DNA from: Membranipora membranacea
Taxonomy: Eukaryota > Bryozoa > Gymnolaemata > Cheilostomatida > Membraniporidae
NCBI GenBank assembly: GCA_914767715.1
Contig: OU612073.1
Coordinates: forward strand, 16,614,001-16,678,000
DNA: 64,000 nucleotides
Reading direction: 5' to 3'
Position numbers and translations under genes: made by a program. This document shows, piece after piece, positions 37,706-50,700 of this stretch. A model generated the notes under the pieces. It searched no databases. It had not been told where the DNA came from and saw nothing but the letters and a program-made list of their open reading frames with translations. Within the stretch, counting starts at the first letter, position 1, and every line of letters starts with the position of its first letter.

Positions 37706-40700
37706 ATGGCAGCAGTGCCAATTGCTGAGAGGAATCAAGGTCAGTACAGCTTTGGCATAATCCATGTTAAAGAGGCATGATAATCATAAGATAATTATAT
37801 TATAATAATAATGATGAAGGTAAGGTATCTCAAAGTCAAATTATTGAGCCAAATATTCATTCAAATCAGTTCCATCATTAATGAGCTACCTCTGTCTTAT
37901 CTTTGATTGGATCAACTTGGCTTACCACCAGGTATCCTTCTTTACTCATACTGGATTATATTGATTACTATTACATGTAAACACTCTCTAGTCTATTGAA
38001 TTGATAAAATTGCCCTATCTAAACTGTTTTACTAGGACTGAGTCAGTGAGTGAAGTGAAATAGTAAACTTAGAGTTAACAAAATTTGGAGTGCATCCTTA
38101 TTATTTTTTGTCAGATATATTATTGTAATAATGGCAGACTTTGCTTTTCAAATTTGACCATTATGGTATTGATCCAAAGACATCACAGAGAGACTGGAAG
38201 TAGGATTTGTAAAATTCCATTGTTACAGACGTTTTATCTATCGCTATTGCCGTCAAAGTTTTACTACAATAATTCGATCTAGAAGACTATCTTGCTTCAC
38301 ATATGAGTGGGCAATAGGCTATGACTCCTGATATAATCAAATTATATATTATAAACCTTACCCATATATTACCATTGTTGTAGATGCCACCATATATGTT
38401 GGTGGTTTGGATGATCAAGTCACTGATGCTCTATTATGGGAATTATTCTTACAAGCTGGCCCAGTTGGTAAGAATTGCTTTTTCATCTTATTGCTTTGAA
38501 TTCTTAATCATTTTCGCACATTTTCTATGTGATCATTCAAGTGCAAATGTTTGTAATAAATATGTAAATAAACATATCTTCCAAAATGGAAGGTGGGGTG
38601 TCCATTGACAGGATGGGTTGGATAATGTATATATATAGCAAACAAACCATGCCAGCGATTGAAGGGAAATGCTGAGTATTATCCTCCCACCCTCCCTGGT
38701 TCAGTGTATTGCACTAAACACTTTTCAAGGCGCTAATTAAAGGAGTTGGCTCCCCTGAGCCTGGTGAGCAGACAACTAGCTATTTTACCCCATATCCTTC
38801 AATCATCATCATAGATAGGCCTAACTCATATGTAGAGAAATTCCTGAAATGTAGTTTTAATCTTATTTTACAGTAAATGTACACATGCCCAAGGACAGGG
38901 TGACCATGTCCCATCAGGGATACGGCTTCGTGGAGTTCCTCGGTGAGGATGATGCTGATTATGCTATTAAGATAATGAACATGATTAAACTGTTTGGTAA
39001 ACCTACAAGAGTAAATAAGGTAAGTGTGTCACTGATAATCTATCTGCCTTTATTATCCAGGTATTGTGCTAAGTGGTCCAGTGTGTGGTCAAGTTTATAA
39101 TACATGACGCTTTTGAAAATATTGATGTTGCATTAGTAGACTTGGTCTTTGAGTTGACTTTTTAGCGTTGTGTTGTCCGATCTACCATTTTCCTGAATTT
39201 TTTTCCTTTGGATGTAGGAATATATCCATAGGCCTAAACATATTCGGAGGTTACGGCGACAAATTGAAAAATTGTTATATTTATTTTTAATTTTTATACA
39301 ATTATAAATTGTTCCTCAATGTGAACATATGATATTCTACGATGCTATATCATGTAAAAAATATTTAAAATATTAAAAAAATATTTAAAAAGGATAAAGT
39401 CCCCAGGCTTACAGATGATTTGCTGTGTTTTCAAAAATAATTTGTTTTACAAGTCACCACACACTTATAACTACTTTGAACCATTTCAAAGACATCTAGA
39501 CAAGACATTATTCTGATGTAAGCCAGGTCTAAATGTAACTTATCATAATTCAAAATAATTTATAAGTCTGGTGACTTTATTACGAGGTTTTACGGTACTC
39601 TTGATGTTACAGTAGTTTGAACTATTTGTACAATTGAGTTAAATGTTGTGGTGTTGCTTCGATTGCTCCCCCCCCCCCCCCCCCCCCGTCTATTATTATC
39701 ATATTGTGGTTAGGTCGTAAGACTATTATCGCTGGGAAATTTAGTTGTTAGTACAGCTGGTTGCCCATTATTAAGTGCACTTCAGTCGTAACCACATTCA
39801 CCACATAGTAATTAACATTCTATAACGTTTTGGGTCGGCTTGGGCCCGAAATTACCCCCTTGACATCCCAAACAACAGGCCTCGTGGCGCAATGGATAGC
39901 GCGTCAGACTTCTAACTGTTAGATGATATTTGAAGGTTGTGGGTTCGAATCCCACCGAGGTCGTTGTTTTTTCTTTGTCCCTGCTAAGCTATAGCTATTG
40001 GGATCACTGATAGCACAGCTGCCTGTATTGAGGTGTGTTGAAGGTTAATATGAACATCTAACACACTCTTAATAGGAGAGGTATACACCCGAGGGTGCTG
40101 GGGGCTGGAACAATCAACAATGAAAGCTCCCCCAGTGGGGCTCGAACCCACAACTCCTGCGGCACTAATCGCCTGGCAGTGAATAGCAAGCGCGCTAACC
40201 GATTGCGCCATCTCACCATCCCCAAAAAAGAATGGGTTGATGGCGCTAATTAGATAGCCCGCTATTCACTACTCGGAGTTGTGTTCTCTCATCCCACAGC
40301 ACATTCCAATCCACCATTGCCACCCTATGAAACACAGCGTACGTGTTAGGGTTATTGGCCTTACATGGCCCATTGCTGGGACCCCTTGTAGTAGGTTTAG
40401 CTGTCTTTCCAGCTTGTCAGCATGTCTTTCCATGCTGTCACATGTCTTTCCATGAGTCAGTCAGTAGACAAGTACACAGGAGAGGTATACACCCGAGGGT
40501 GCTGGGGGCTGGAACAATCAACAATGAAAGCTCCCCCAGTGGGGCTCGAACCCACAACTCCTGCGGCACTAATCGCCTGGCAGTGAATAGCAAGCGCGCT
40601 AACCGATTGCGCCATCTCACCATCCCCAAAAAAGAATGGGTTGATGGCGCTAATTAGATAGCCCGCTATTCACTACTCGGAGTTGTGTTCTCTCATCCCA

Positions 40701-43700
40701 CAGCACATTCCAATCCACCATTGCCACCCTATGAAACACAGCGTACGTGTTAGGGTTATTGGCCTTACATGGCCCATTGCTGGGACCCCTTGTAGTAGGT
40801 TTAGCTGTCTTTCCAGCTTGTCAGCATGTCTTTCCATGCTGTCACATGTCTTTCCATGAGTCAGTCAGTAGACAAGTACACAGGAGAGGTATACACCCGA
40901 GGGTGCTGGGGGCTGGAACAATCAACAATGAAAGCTCCCCCAGTGGGGCTCGAACCCACAACTCCTGCGGCACTAATCGCCTGGCAGTGAATAGCAAGCG
41001 CGCTAACCGATTGCGCCATCTCACCATCCCCAAAAAAGAATGGGTTGATGGCGCTAATTAGATAGCCCGCTATTCACTACTCGGAGTTGTGTTCTCTCAT
41101 CCCACAGCACATTCCAATCCACCATTGCCACCCTATGAAACACAGCGTACGTGTTAGGGTTATTGGCCTTACATGGCCCATTGCTGGGACCAGGTAGAGA
41201 AAACTTTTATACACCCAGCAAGTTGGTAAAGATGTATTTGTTTTATACCACCACTATGTACAGGCTTCCTCACATCAGAAGAACCTTGATATAGGAGCTA
41301 ACATATTCATTGGTAACCTAGACCCGGAGGTAGACGAGAAACTACTCTACGATACATTCAGCGCTTTTGGTGTAATATTACAGACTCCCAAGGTGAGTAC
41401 CATGTAGATTGAAAATGAAGGTGTTCATTGGAACAACTTGGTGATAGACGGCTTTCATTTTTTCAAAGTTCCAAGAACCAAGCCTCGTCTAAACAAAAAA
41501 CGTTTATGGACCTGAATTTTGAGTTGTCTTGTCATGTGCCTCTTATCCAAATTAAGCTGTTAGAACAGATAATTTCAGTTTTGCTCTATGCTTTGATATA
41601 AGTTTACAATCTAAGATTGATGTAAGGCATATAAGCACAGAGTTGGCCTCTCCAGATGCTGCTGCCTGACTGATGCACTAAGTTTTAACACCACTTAACT
41701 GTCAACGGTGTTAATTATATATGTGACCCGGGACTTGTATATTATCCTACTCATGATGACAATAGTGGGTCATGAGAAGTTTCAGTCATAGTTAACTGTT
41801 TTGTTCCTGACTGACTCTGGTGGTATTTATTTATTAACTTTGGATGTATTCATAGATAATGAGAGATCCAGAGTCAGGAAATTCTAAAGGATTTGCGTTT
41901 ATAAATTTTGGAAGTTTCGATTCATCAGACGCTGCAATAGAAGCTATGAATGGACAATATTTATGTAACAGAGCCATCACAATCTCATACGCATTCAAAA
42001 AAGACGCTAAGGGTGAACGGCATGGTTCAGCAGCAGGTGCGTTAACTCATATCTATATTACTCCTTGGTTTTAGTTTCAGGGTTTTACAAAATAACTCTA
42101 TGGTTACAGTAATTCTCCAATGATGTTGAGGGTGGGTATCCCTGCAATGATCATCCCTTTGTTCTTAAAGGGCAACCAAGGTTTCAAACAACTTCTCATT
42201 GATGGCCATTGATTAATCGCAGATTGCACCTTCTGCATGGGGAAAAAGACAGAATACAATTCGGATGATTATTCAGCCAGAATTCTTGTGAAACATTTCT
42301 ACCATCAGGCACTCAAACTCAGCTAAAAGAGAATACCACATAGCAGTTTCCTGTTCCTGTTATTATTTAGCCTGTGCTCTATAATTATTACAGCAAAGTC
42401 TTGGAACCTCCCCTAAACTGAAGTGTTACCCAGCTTAGAGTCAGCAACTACTTTGAGTTTTGCATCGCGTAATGCACAAAGCTGATGCTGCCCAGCACAT
42501 TATTTCCTACCCATTAATGCATTGCTGCGAAACCTTGGTTGCCCCTTAATACCACAGTTTGTAGTTGTCTACTCTCTGACCTATTTGTTCAAGGAGAGGA
42601 TAACTTGTACTTAATTTTTCAATGTCTGACATTATGATGGTTGATCTGTTTTGTTGATAGCTGGGAGATAGTAAATGTTTGTTTCTGTGTTACAGAGAGA
42701 CTGTTAGCTGCACAGAATCCATTATCACAAGCAGACAGACCTCATCAGCTGTTTGCTGATGCTCCAGCTCCACCTACAGACGGTAACTCTGTACCGGGTA
42801 TGGGTGCACCACCTGGAGCCCCACCTCCGGGCGCTCCACCAATGTCAGCTCCACCACCCGGTGCGCCACCAGGCATGCCGGCACCTCCACCACCACCTGG
42901 CGGTATGCCTATGCCCGGTAAGTGTCAAAGTTTAGTACTGAGTGTTCACACACTAATAGTGTGCCTATTCTTGTGAAAAATATGTGATTTTAAAATTTAT
43001 GGATGAAAGAAAATGACAAGAATAAAAGATACCTATACGGACAAAGTACTAGAACTCTGTATTTAGGGTTATATCATGTTTTTCTTCTTTCATAGTAATG
43101 CGGATATGATTTTATGGTTGCATTACTATAGATGATTTACTTTGTTGGAATGCGACCTCTGGTTATAATTTCATGGTTGTATCACTATATATTTATATAT
43201 TATATTGTAGGAATGAGACCTCCTGGAATGCCTCATGGTGTAGCTCCTCCACACGGATACCCTGGTGGTCCTCCTCCCGTACCTCCGAACTTTGGTATGC
43301 CTCCAGGTAAGTCTGCCTACTCACTGCTACATCTACTCAACTACACAACCAACTACACAATCTAGGGCTATTCAACTAACTCTACAATCAGAATGTATGA
43401 AGCAGTCTATATTAATTTGGTTCATCAAAACTTTCACCATATGGACGCCAAATTAAAAATGTTTGCTTGAAATGTAACTTGTTAGTGGGCCAACTGTTTT
43501 TAATATCCCTCAGTGATGACGCACATATTCATTTTGTTGTTCAAACAATGTATGCAATAATGTTATTGATGTTGCATATTAATATCTGTAGGAGGTATGC
43601 CGCCACACATGCAGGGTGCTCCCCCACCCCCAGGCTGGGCACCGCCTGCAGGTATGAGACCGCCTCCAGGATGGAGAGGTCCACCACCCCCAGGGATGAG

Positions 43701-45073
43701 ACCACCACCAGCCCCACCAGGCATGAGAATGGGTATGATGCCTCCTCCTCCTCCAAACTTTGGTAAGTTCTCCGTATAATTCTATTTCTCTAATTGCTTC
43801 TTCAGCTAAGCTCCCTCTAATGGGAGAGGGGCTAGTTATGACGCAAAACACACAATTTTGTCAAACAACAATAAGTTTGCCTTTGGCACGAAGCCAGATT
43901 AATTAGCCGCTTCACAGAATTTATAACTATGGCATCATATGCTACTCCTTTGTAAACATCTTAAAATAAAAGCAGCTTTAGCTGCAATCATGATATGGCA
44001 GATATTTTTCGAGGGATAGTAGAATACCTGGTCGCTTATTAGGACTTAGGAGAATGTGACACTCGACTTTCACCTGTAATGGAAATGTCTGCCGCTCCGT
44101 CATCCAAGAGTTATTCGCCTCCACTTGTACCCACTCAATAATACATGCCTGCTCTTAATGATGTAACCTACATGTTGACATTTCGAGTGGTCGCAATTCG
44201 CTGATGCCTAGTTAAGTTGTTTATTTTCTACATCCTTTTGCATGCAGTCCACTGGAAAAGATTTTAAACGAAAACTGGAAGTCATGTAAATACAGTAGCC
44301 AGTTTCCTCATGTCATCGGATGAACTTTGCATATTGTGGTGACTGACGGCCAATAAAACTGATTTATGGTGCATACAGGGTACACACAGTGACACTCATG
44401 GACTTATTTGAATATTTGTATATTATTTGGTTTTTTTCAGGACGAGGTGGACCGCCACCAGGATGGAGGGGACCTCCCCCACCCCCAAGTATGAGAGGCC
44501 CACCCCCACCACCGCCCACTTCTGGTGAGTGTGACTTTTTTCTTTACATATGAATGGTCATAACTGTCGGCATATTCTAAATCGCTTATATACTCTGACT
44601 TATTTGTACAACTAAATATTACTGACACTAATTTCCGTGTAGTTTGTAATACGTAGCCTTCCCCTATTTTTGTAGCAGCTATTCCATAATTTTAAGTTTC
44701 ACATCATATCTTGGCTGCGTTGCCTGTTTTGATTCCGTCCTTGATTCACTATTGTACGTAGTGTGCCAAAAAGAGAATCATAAAACATGACCATGCATAT
44801 CATTTCAAGGACAAGGCCTCTGTCCTGTTTCTAAGTACTGCAGGCCTCCGTATGACTCTACCCCTGTTTGACAGTCACATGTGCGTTTGATTCATACCTA
44901 GCACAATTCTGATTCATTTTGTCACTGAATCCACTGAAATTATATTATTATTATATATTATGTTGTATTATATCATATCAATGACTGAATTGTATTCTCT
45001 CTTTATTTCAGGAGCTGGCGGAGTGACACAGAGGGTGGGAATACCCCCGCCACCACCCCCTCCCTCAGTGTAG
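37706..45073 (+). CDS. SF3B4: SF3B4, splicing factor 3b subunit 4 (402 aa)
   Basis: Ten exons: 37706-37739, 38384-38467, 38874-39019, 41264-41392, 41856-42036, 42696-42917, 43211-43306, 43592-43762, 44441-44524, 45012-45073. All phases agree. It starts [11 protein letters not shown] like vertebrate SF3B4. RRM1 (about 12-90) has RNP2 IYVGGL and RNP1 GYGFVEF. RRM2 (about 99-178) has IFIGNL and GFAFINF. The family signature [20 protein letters not shown] follows. The rest is a Pro/Gly/Met-rich tail spread over five small exons that keep phase 1, so they could be skipped without breaking the frame. SF3B4 is part of the SF3b complex of the U2 snRNP and contacts pre-mRNA near the branch site. Length is close to the human protein (424 aa). 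Confidence 0.97.
39668..39687. repeat. 20-base C homopolymer
   Basis: Uninterrupted C run in SF3B4 intron 3. Its exact length may be unreliable in the assembly. Confidence 0.9.
39878..39963 (+). tRNA. tRNA-Arg(UCU) with 13-base intron, inside an SF3B4 intron
   Basis: Identical over all 86 bases, intron included, to the gene at 12097-12182, with the same cloverleaf. TTTTTT follows two bases after the end as a strong Pol III terminator. It is in SF3B4 intron 3, on the same strand as the host. Flanks differ from the other copies, so it did not move with the segmental duplication. Confidence 0.95.
40074..41191 (-). repeat. Tandem array of a tRNA-derived SINE-like unit (404 bp, 2.8 copies)
   Basis: Two full units (40074-40477, 40478-40881) and a partial one (40882-41191), apparently identical. 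Each carries, on the minus strand, an internal Pol III promoter: A box TGGCGCAATCGG and B box GGTTCGAGCCC. The D arm matches tRNA-Ile(UAU). A CTTGC/GCAGG anticodon stem and a GTGGG/CCCAC T stem can be drawn. The first unit's tRNA-like part is about 40126-40217. The expected acceptor strands do not pair (GGTGAGA against TGGGGGA), so this is not a functional tRNA. Periodic repeats of TCTTTCCATG-type sequence lie in the body. Confidence 0.8.
42169..42545. mobile_element. MITE flanked by TTAA, piggyBac type
   Basis: Begins AGGGCAACCAAGGTTTC and ends GAAACCTTGGTTGCCCC, a terminal inverted repeat of about 17 bases with one mismatch. TTAA directly flanks both ends (42165-42168, 42546-42549), the target duplication of piggyBac transposons. 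The element is 377 bases, non-coding, and lies in SF3B4 intron 5. Confidence 0.85.
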
Positions 45074-45373
45074 TACAGCCAAACCACTATCTTATATTAA
45101 TCATGGAACAAATAATAGATTTTATCACATTAAGATTTGTATATAAAATGTATATATCGACGATATAAAATCAAAAATTTGGAGCATAAGTCAAATTTAA
45201 ATATTCTATGGAGAAGCTTTGATGATATGCAAATGTACCATACCCAGAGTGGTTGGTTGGTTTATTTTGTCACAAACATTAGGTATGCTGCGAGATTGAG
45301 TGTTTATACTGTTACATGAGTAGGGAATACCAAAAAGAAACATAAACAAAATGAGTAAAGTAAAGTCTGACTT

Positions 45374-46033
45374 CTAGTGGATTAAAAAAATATCTTGCAA
45401 TATCAAAATCAAGTGCCTGAGGAATGAGTCTTTACCCCAGGCAGTTCTGTATTTAAGGCTGTGATATCTGCCTGAGGGGAGTTTCTCAAGAAAATTGTTT
45501 AAAAAATGTTCGTCATCATGTATTATCTGCAGGGCCAGGTTCTTTGTACGTTTTGATATGACTGAATCTAGGTCCCCAATATCAAGACCTAGTCTGTCGC
45601 CTTGCTTAAAAAACTTTCTCAGAGCTTTCCTGTCTCGTGAATAAATACTAGTGAACAAAATAGGTAGGCAGTAGGTTAGAATGGATACAATAAAACTTTT
45701 AAATAACATGCAGGCTAAAGGCTTTGTACTCTGATAATTAAAGGTTCTGATGACAAACATTCTCTGATTTGCTTTGGATACAACATTATTGACATGATCT
45801 TCGAAACGTAATTTGTTATCAAAGAGAACTCCCAAATATTTAACATTGTCACAAAAATCTATTTTTACACCATTTAATTCGAGAGTAGGACTGTCAGGTT
45901 TATCTCTCTTAGTAGAGAAAAGCATCTCTTGGGTTTTAGAAGGATTAAGTAATAAGTCCAGTTCTTTGCATAGACCAGAGATTCTATTAATCTCATTAAA
46001 ATAATTAGACAGGTCGTTATTATCAGAGATGCA
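45374..46033 (-). mobile_element. 5'-truncated non-LTR retrotransposon (reverse transcriptase 3' end)
   Basis: About 220 codons open to a stop at 45374-45376. The sequence NPSKTQEMLF, then VKYLGVLFDNKLRFEDHVN and ILTYCLPILF are typical of the thumb/C-terminal part of LINE reverse transcriptases of the CR1/Jockey/Rex type. The catalytic palm (including the DD motif) is missing or out of frame just upstream of about 46033. It is inactive and sits just downstream of SF3B4, in the opposite orientation. Confidence 0.85.
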
Positions 46034-47735
46034 ACCAACAATACAAGAATGTCATAGTGTCAACAGTACTACATTATATAAGTGCCGTAACTGAATCTTG
46101 GTGGGCATATACCCATTGTGAAAGGAAGCTTTGCCAACCAAAGCTGTGGTGTAAGCTACGCCAAGCAAAAAGAGGGCTCTTGCTATCAACAAGTACTAAG
46201 AGATAGAAAATGCAAAATTGTATCAATTCGCTACTTATCTTCTCGTTAGGACCAACATGTACTAATTAGCCCTTACCTTTAGGCGCGAGATGTCCCGCCG
46301 CCGCGTTGGTGTAATTTTTTTCTAATTTCATATTTGACAAGCCAACTAATAATCCTGTAGACTTTTCACAGGTATGCCACAATATTATATTCTCATAAAC
46401 ATGTCACACCATATACAGCTCTCTAATCATGATGGCATCTTCTGAATTCCCCCTCGGCCGCATCTTATCAAAAGGGTTTATCTCTTCAGCAATTATCTGC
46501 TTTGCTCATCCTTGCCTTTGAGGATCTTGTTGCCCCACAGGAGGGTGATTATCATTTGTCTTCTCAGCAAACCTCCAACTTGGGAAGGAAAGTGAGCAGA
46601 ATGTTGTCAATGTTATGATTATGAGACCAACTGCAAGTTGTTATGACTGACAATATTTCCTAGGCACATATCTAGATGCCATGATTTAATGACCATGATT
46701 CTTAGAAGCAGATTTTTGTTGGCAGTGTAAGAATCGTAATTCCAAGGAGGCAAGTCGCGTCACAAATTGTCAGAATAGTTGTAATAGCAGCACATGTAGC
46801 TAAGAACTAGTCTGTGATTAATATGTCAACAAAATATTGAGTTTTATTGTAATAATGAAATTCTTAGATACCAATAACAAGGTAGTGTGCTTGTGTGAAA
46901 AATGAACAAATGCCTGAAAGATAATCTTACACCATGTGAAAACCTTATATTCAAATGTAATAATATGTTTTAAACCGAAAAATGATGCTAACTTTGTTCT
47001 ACTAGTGAGGAGCTGTATTGCATACCCATCCTAATTACAAGGTAGTGGCTAGCTAGGTGAATGGGTATAATTTTAATGAGGTTTATATTGCACCAAGACC
47101 ATCGAATTTTGATAAATGTGCAGCTGAAAAAGGTTGATAATTCAAAATTTTGCTTGAGATATGGCAGAGAAAAATTGGCAAGGGTACGACATTATAATAC
47201 ACAAAGGAATCCCAGCATATTAAGTATAAAGAGAATGAGGAGTTATCTACTCATAACAACTGAGCAGACAATCCCGCATAATGATCCTCAAATAATATAG
47301 ACACCAAGGAGAAAATGCATACAATACACAGACCTTATGGGTGAGTGTGGGGATACAGTTAAAATGGTCACACTACTAGATGCTAAGTGCAAATACGATA
47401 TTGATAATTCTACCAAAAATATTAATTTATATCTATGTACAAATACTACATAAACTGAAAAGTAGTTTGCATACTACTTCAACTAGATCCAGGCGACCAA
47501 ACATGAATGCATAAAAATAAGCAAATTTCAAAGAGAAGGGTGGTCAATTATCAATGTCTAAAATGAACAATCCATGGTATGGACAAAACTGTAATTATCT
47601 TAATTGAGTTTTGTCACCGAAAACTGATTGGTTAATATATTTGAAAAAAATGAGCACCAAATAGTTTGTGAACGATATAAACAGGAGGGGATAATAAATA
47701 CATTAGATACACAGAGAAGAACTTCAGTCACGCGG
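46034..47735. other. Intergenic, no gene recognised
   Basis: Short frames without similarity, including a 79-codon frame at 47061-47300. The right end should hold the Rap1GAP 3' UTR. Confidence 0.4.
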
Positions 47736-50700
47736 TTAGACAATCTCTTCTCCTGACATACCAGCTACTATCGCCTGTAGTCGACTCAGTTCATTTCGAT
47801 ATGTTTGACTTTGTGTTTTTAGTTCATCTATTTGATGCTGCAGTTTTAGGTTCTGTTTTGTTTTCTCACGTAAATCTGCCCGGTTGTTCTTCTCACGCTT
47901 TGTAAACTCTTGTACTTCACCTCGAAGAGTCTATAAATAAAAGCAAGACACAAATTATATATGGGAATTGTCTTTTTTTTTTACTTTAGATGAGATGGTT
48001 ACTATCCACACTTATTATTAATCATAAGATAAATAAGATGTTAGTCAGCGGATACTTGATTGTGAAACTGTGCAGGGGATCATTCCAGGAAAAGATAAAA
48101 TATCACTCAGCTCTTGGGCAAATACTTTTTCCACAATATAGATACGGCTAGGTTACTCATAAAGTGACGGATAGTCACCACAGCTGAGTGACAGTGGCAT
48201 GTGTAATATTGACAGACAGTGACCTGTTTCCTTTTGAGGCCTGGATATACAACTCAGCTTATCTCAAAACCAGATAAGCTATGATCCTTTCACCCAAGTA
48301 AAGTTATTAGATGAGTTTTCCAAACTATTCAACCGGCATCAAAGATAGATCAAATCCAGAGTAAACTATAAGGTAGGTAAAAAATTAACGACAAATTAAA
48401 GTGAGGTTTTGAACGTTTAGGACACTCACCGATACTTCTGTGGAGTATTGTGCTTTATTTTTACGTAAGTCCACAATCTCCTTTTTGAGAAGAGCTACAT
48501 AGTCTAAGTCTGGGTCACAGTTGGTACACCGAGAACAAGGACCGGTGGTGGAGCCGTTAAATGATTTGCTGACATTCAGTCTCGTTTCCCAAGTACCGTG
48601 AGGAGTCTCTGTAGGAGACATTGAACCCTGTAATAAGTGAAGATTTCATGTCTGAGTCATTCATAATGATAATAACAAAAGGTCAGTCCTCCCAAAGATA
48701 CTAAATTAACTCATTGGTCCTCTGTCATGGTCAGAATTCAACGGCTCAAGCATTTTATAGGATGACCTTTGCATGATTTCCACAGGAAATTGTGGCTGTT
48801 ATACGAATAAGGCACTGACAGATAACATGTCAAACATTCAGTGATGTGTGTTTGCATAATCATTAGACACCAAGATGGGTAAAAGTTTATCTCACTGCGG
48901 TGGACACATCTCAAAATCTCCAATACCTCCCCCTGCAGTCATAAGGTCAACAACACTCTCACGCACAGCTGTGTAAACTTGATGACAGGGTGGTGTAAGT
49001 TGGCTATATTTTGACAAATCAAGTAATATTCAATAATGTTTGGATGAATACTTACAACGCCGGTATCAGAATCATGATCATGAGTGAGGAAACCATCGTC
49101 ATCCTCAACACCATAACTACCTAGAGATGTTGGAGAGCTCGATCTACCATTCACTCTGAACTGTAGTCTGAAAACATAACAAAACAATCCCACGTTACAA
49201 ACTACATTCATACATACATGTGTCAACAGATAAAAACGCAGTATTCACTCAAAGGGAAAAAAGTTTTTGTCCTCAGTTATGTAAACAGTAGAGGGGGAAA
49301 AATGAAAATCATGAGTAAATATAGAAAGCAGGTGCATCCAGACATTTATTTTGTTTATTCTGAGTAAGGTACAGAGGATCGTGGTGGCTAGAAGGATAAA
49401 GTATCAAAAGTCTTTTCAGCACGGATCTTTAACTGATTGTTATTGTTTTGGAGGGAGTTTCAGAACATTTTCCAATTACAAATGCTCTAATCCCATAACC
49501 TACAGTAGGATTTATACCTACTACATCCTGTACAGCGTACATGCAGGGAGTTTGGGACAAAACTCCCTGGTACATGGCGGTGGTGACGGCCTCGTTAAGG
49601 TTCATTAGAGGTAGAACTTAGGTTCCTGTCATCTACCAGGAGCCAGAAGAATCTGATTAGAAGAGACACCTTCACTTGATTGCCGGATAAGTGGATTACC
49701 ACAAGAGATTTGTCCAAAAAACGATCTCCTGGCCACTCAAACATCCCATGGCCACTCTTACATGTCAACATACATAATTAACACCGAAACACCGAATTCC
49801 TTGTCCCTGGGAATGAGGAATAGAGTCATAGCTAATAGCCTGAGGCCTTGACTAATAAGTAATAAGTGGTCATGTCACTGTTATTTACCTGTTGTTATCT
49901 TTAGGGCTATCTGAGTGAGTAGAATGTGTACTGTTATTGTCAGTTTCTGATTTATAAGAGCCTCTAGACCTGAAGCTGGCCAGACTAGTGCTCTCATTCC
50001 ATGTTTTGTTATTATAGCTCGCCGACGAATTCCTATCCCACGATGCTGTGTGATTTGACAGCGCGACGTCTGAATGCATCTTTTTATGTGAATAAGGCAG
50101 CTTGGTGATTCGCTGTTCCTGTAAAAACAAGAAAATGGTCAGCAATTTATACAATAATCTTGGTGACTAAATCAGATCATCATAAATTTCAGCAAAATCC
50201 TCGGATAATGGATAATGATCTACCGGGACATTAACTTATAGAGTTTTGAGTCATATATATTCAGAATTGATATTTTGTGACTCACAAAATGTTAATAATC
50301 CATGATAATCTAATTTACAGTATCTGCTTGAGGACATTAATGTTGGCTTTACATAATACCGGCAGGAGACATTAGTGCCTAAGCTCATTTCACTGGCTAA
50401 ATTCTGCAGGAAGAGTGTCAGATGGGAATATAAATGTCTTACTTTCAAGTCCAAACTGAACCGTGTCTGCTTGAATATAACACATTTTAGTGAACAATTA
50501 AGCTGAGTATACAAAGCTGTTCCTGTACAATTTACAAATTTTCAGGGTCGTAAACATCTTGAGGGTTTGTGGAAGAGATTGAGCTATACAGGCAACTGTT
50601 GTTGTTGTCACAAGGTCAATTTGGAGTGGTCATTTCCTTCAACAATTTTCACCAACTCTTAACCTTTTCCATGTAATTTAAACCTAACAGATAAAGACGC

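Noticed and set aside
40126-40217. Minus-strand tRNA-Ile-like sequence as a functional tRNA (three copies)
   Set aside because: A and B boxes and two stems are fine, but the acceptor strands do not pair and position 33 is not T. It fits a SINE head better.
40343-41061. Two identical 104-codon frames
   Set aside because: They lie inside the tandem SINE-like units and repeat only because the DNA repeats.
43541-43851. Minus-strand frames over the SF3B4 proline exons
   Set aside because: Shadows of the Pro/Gly-rich coding exon on the other strand.
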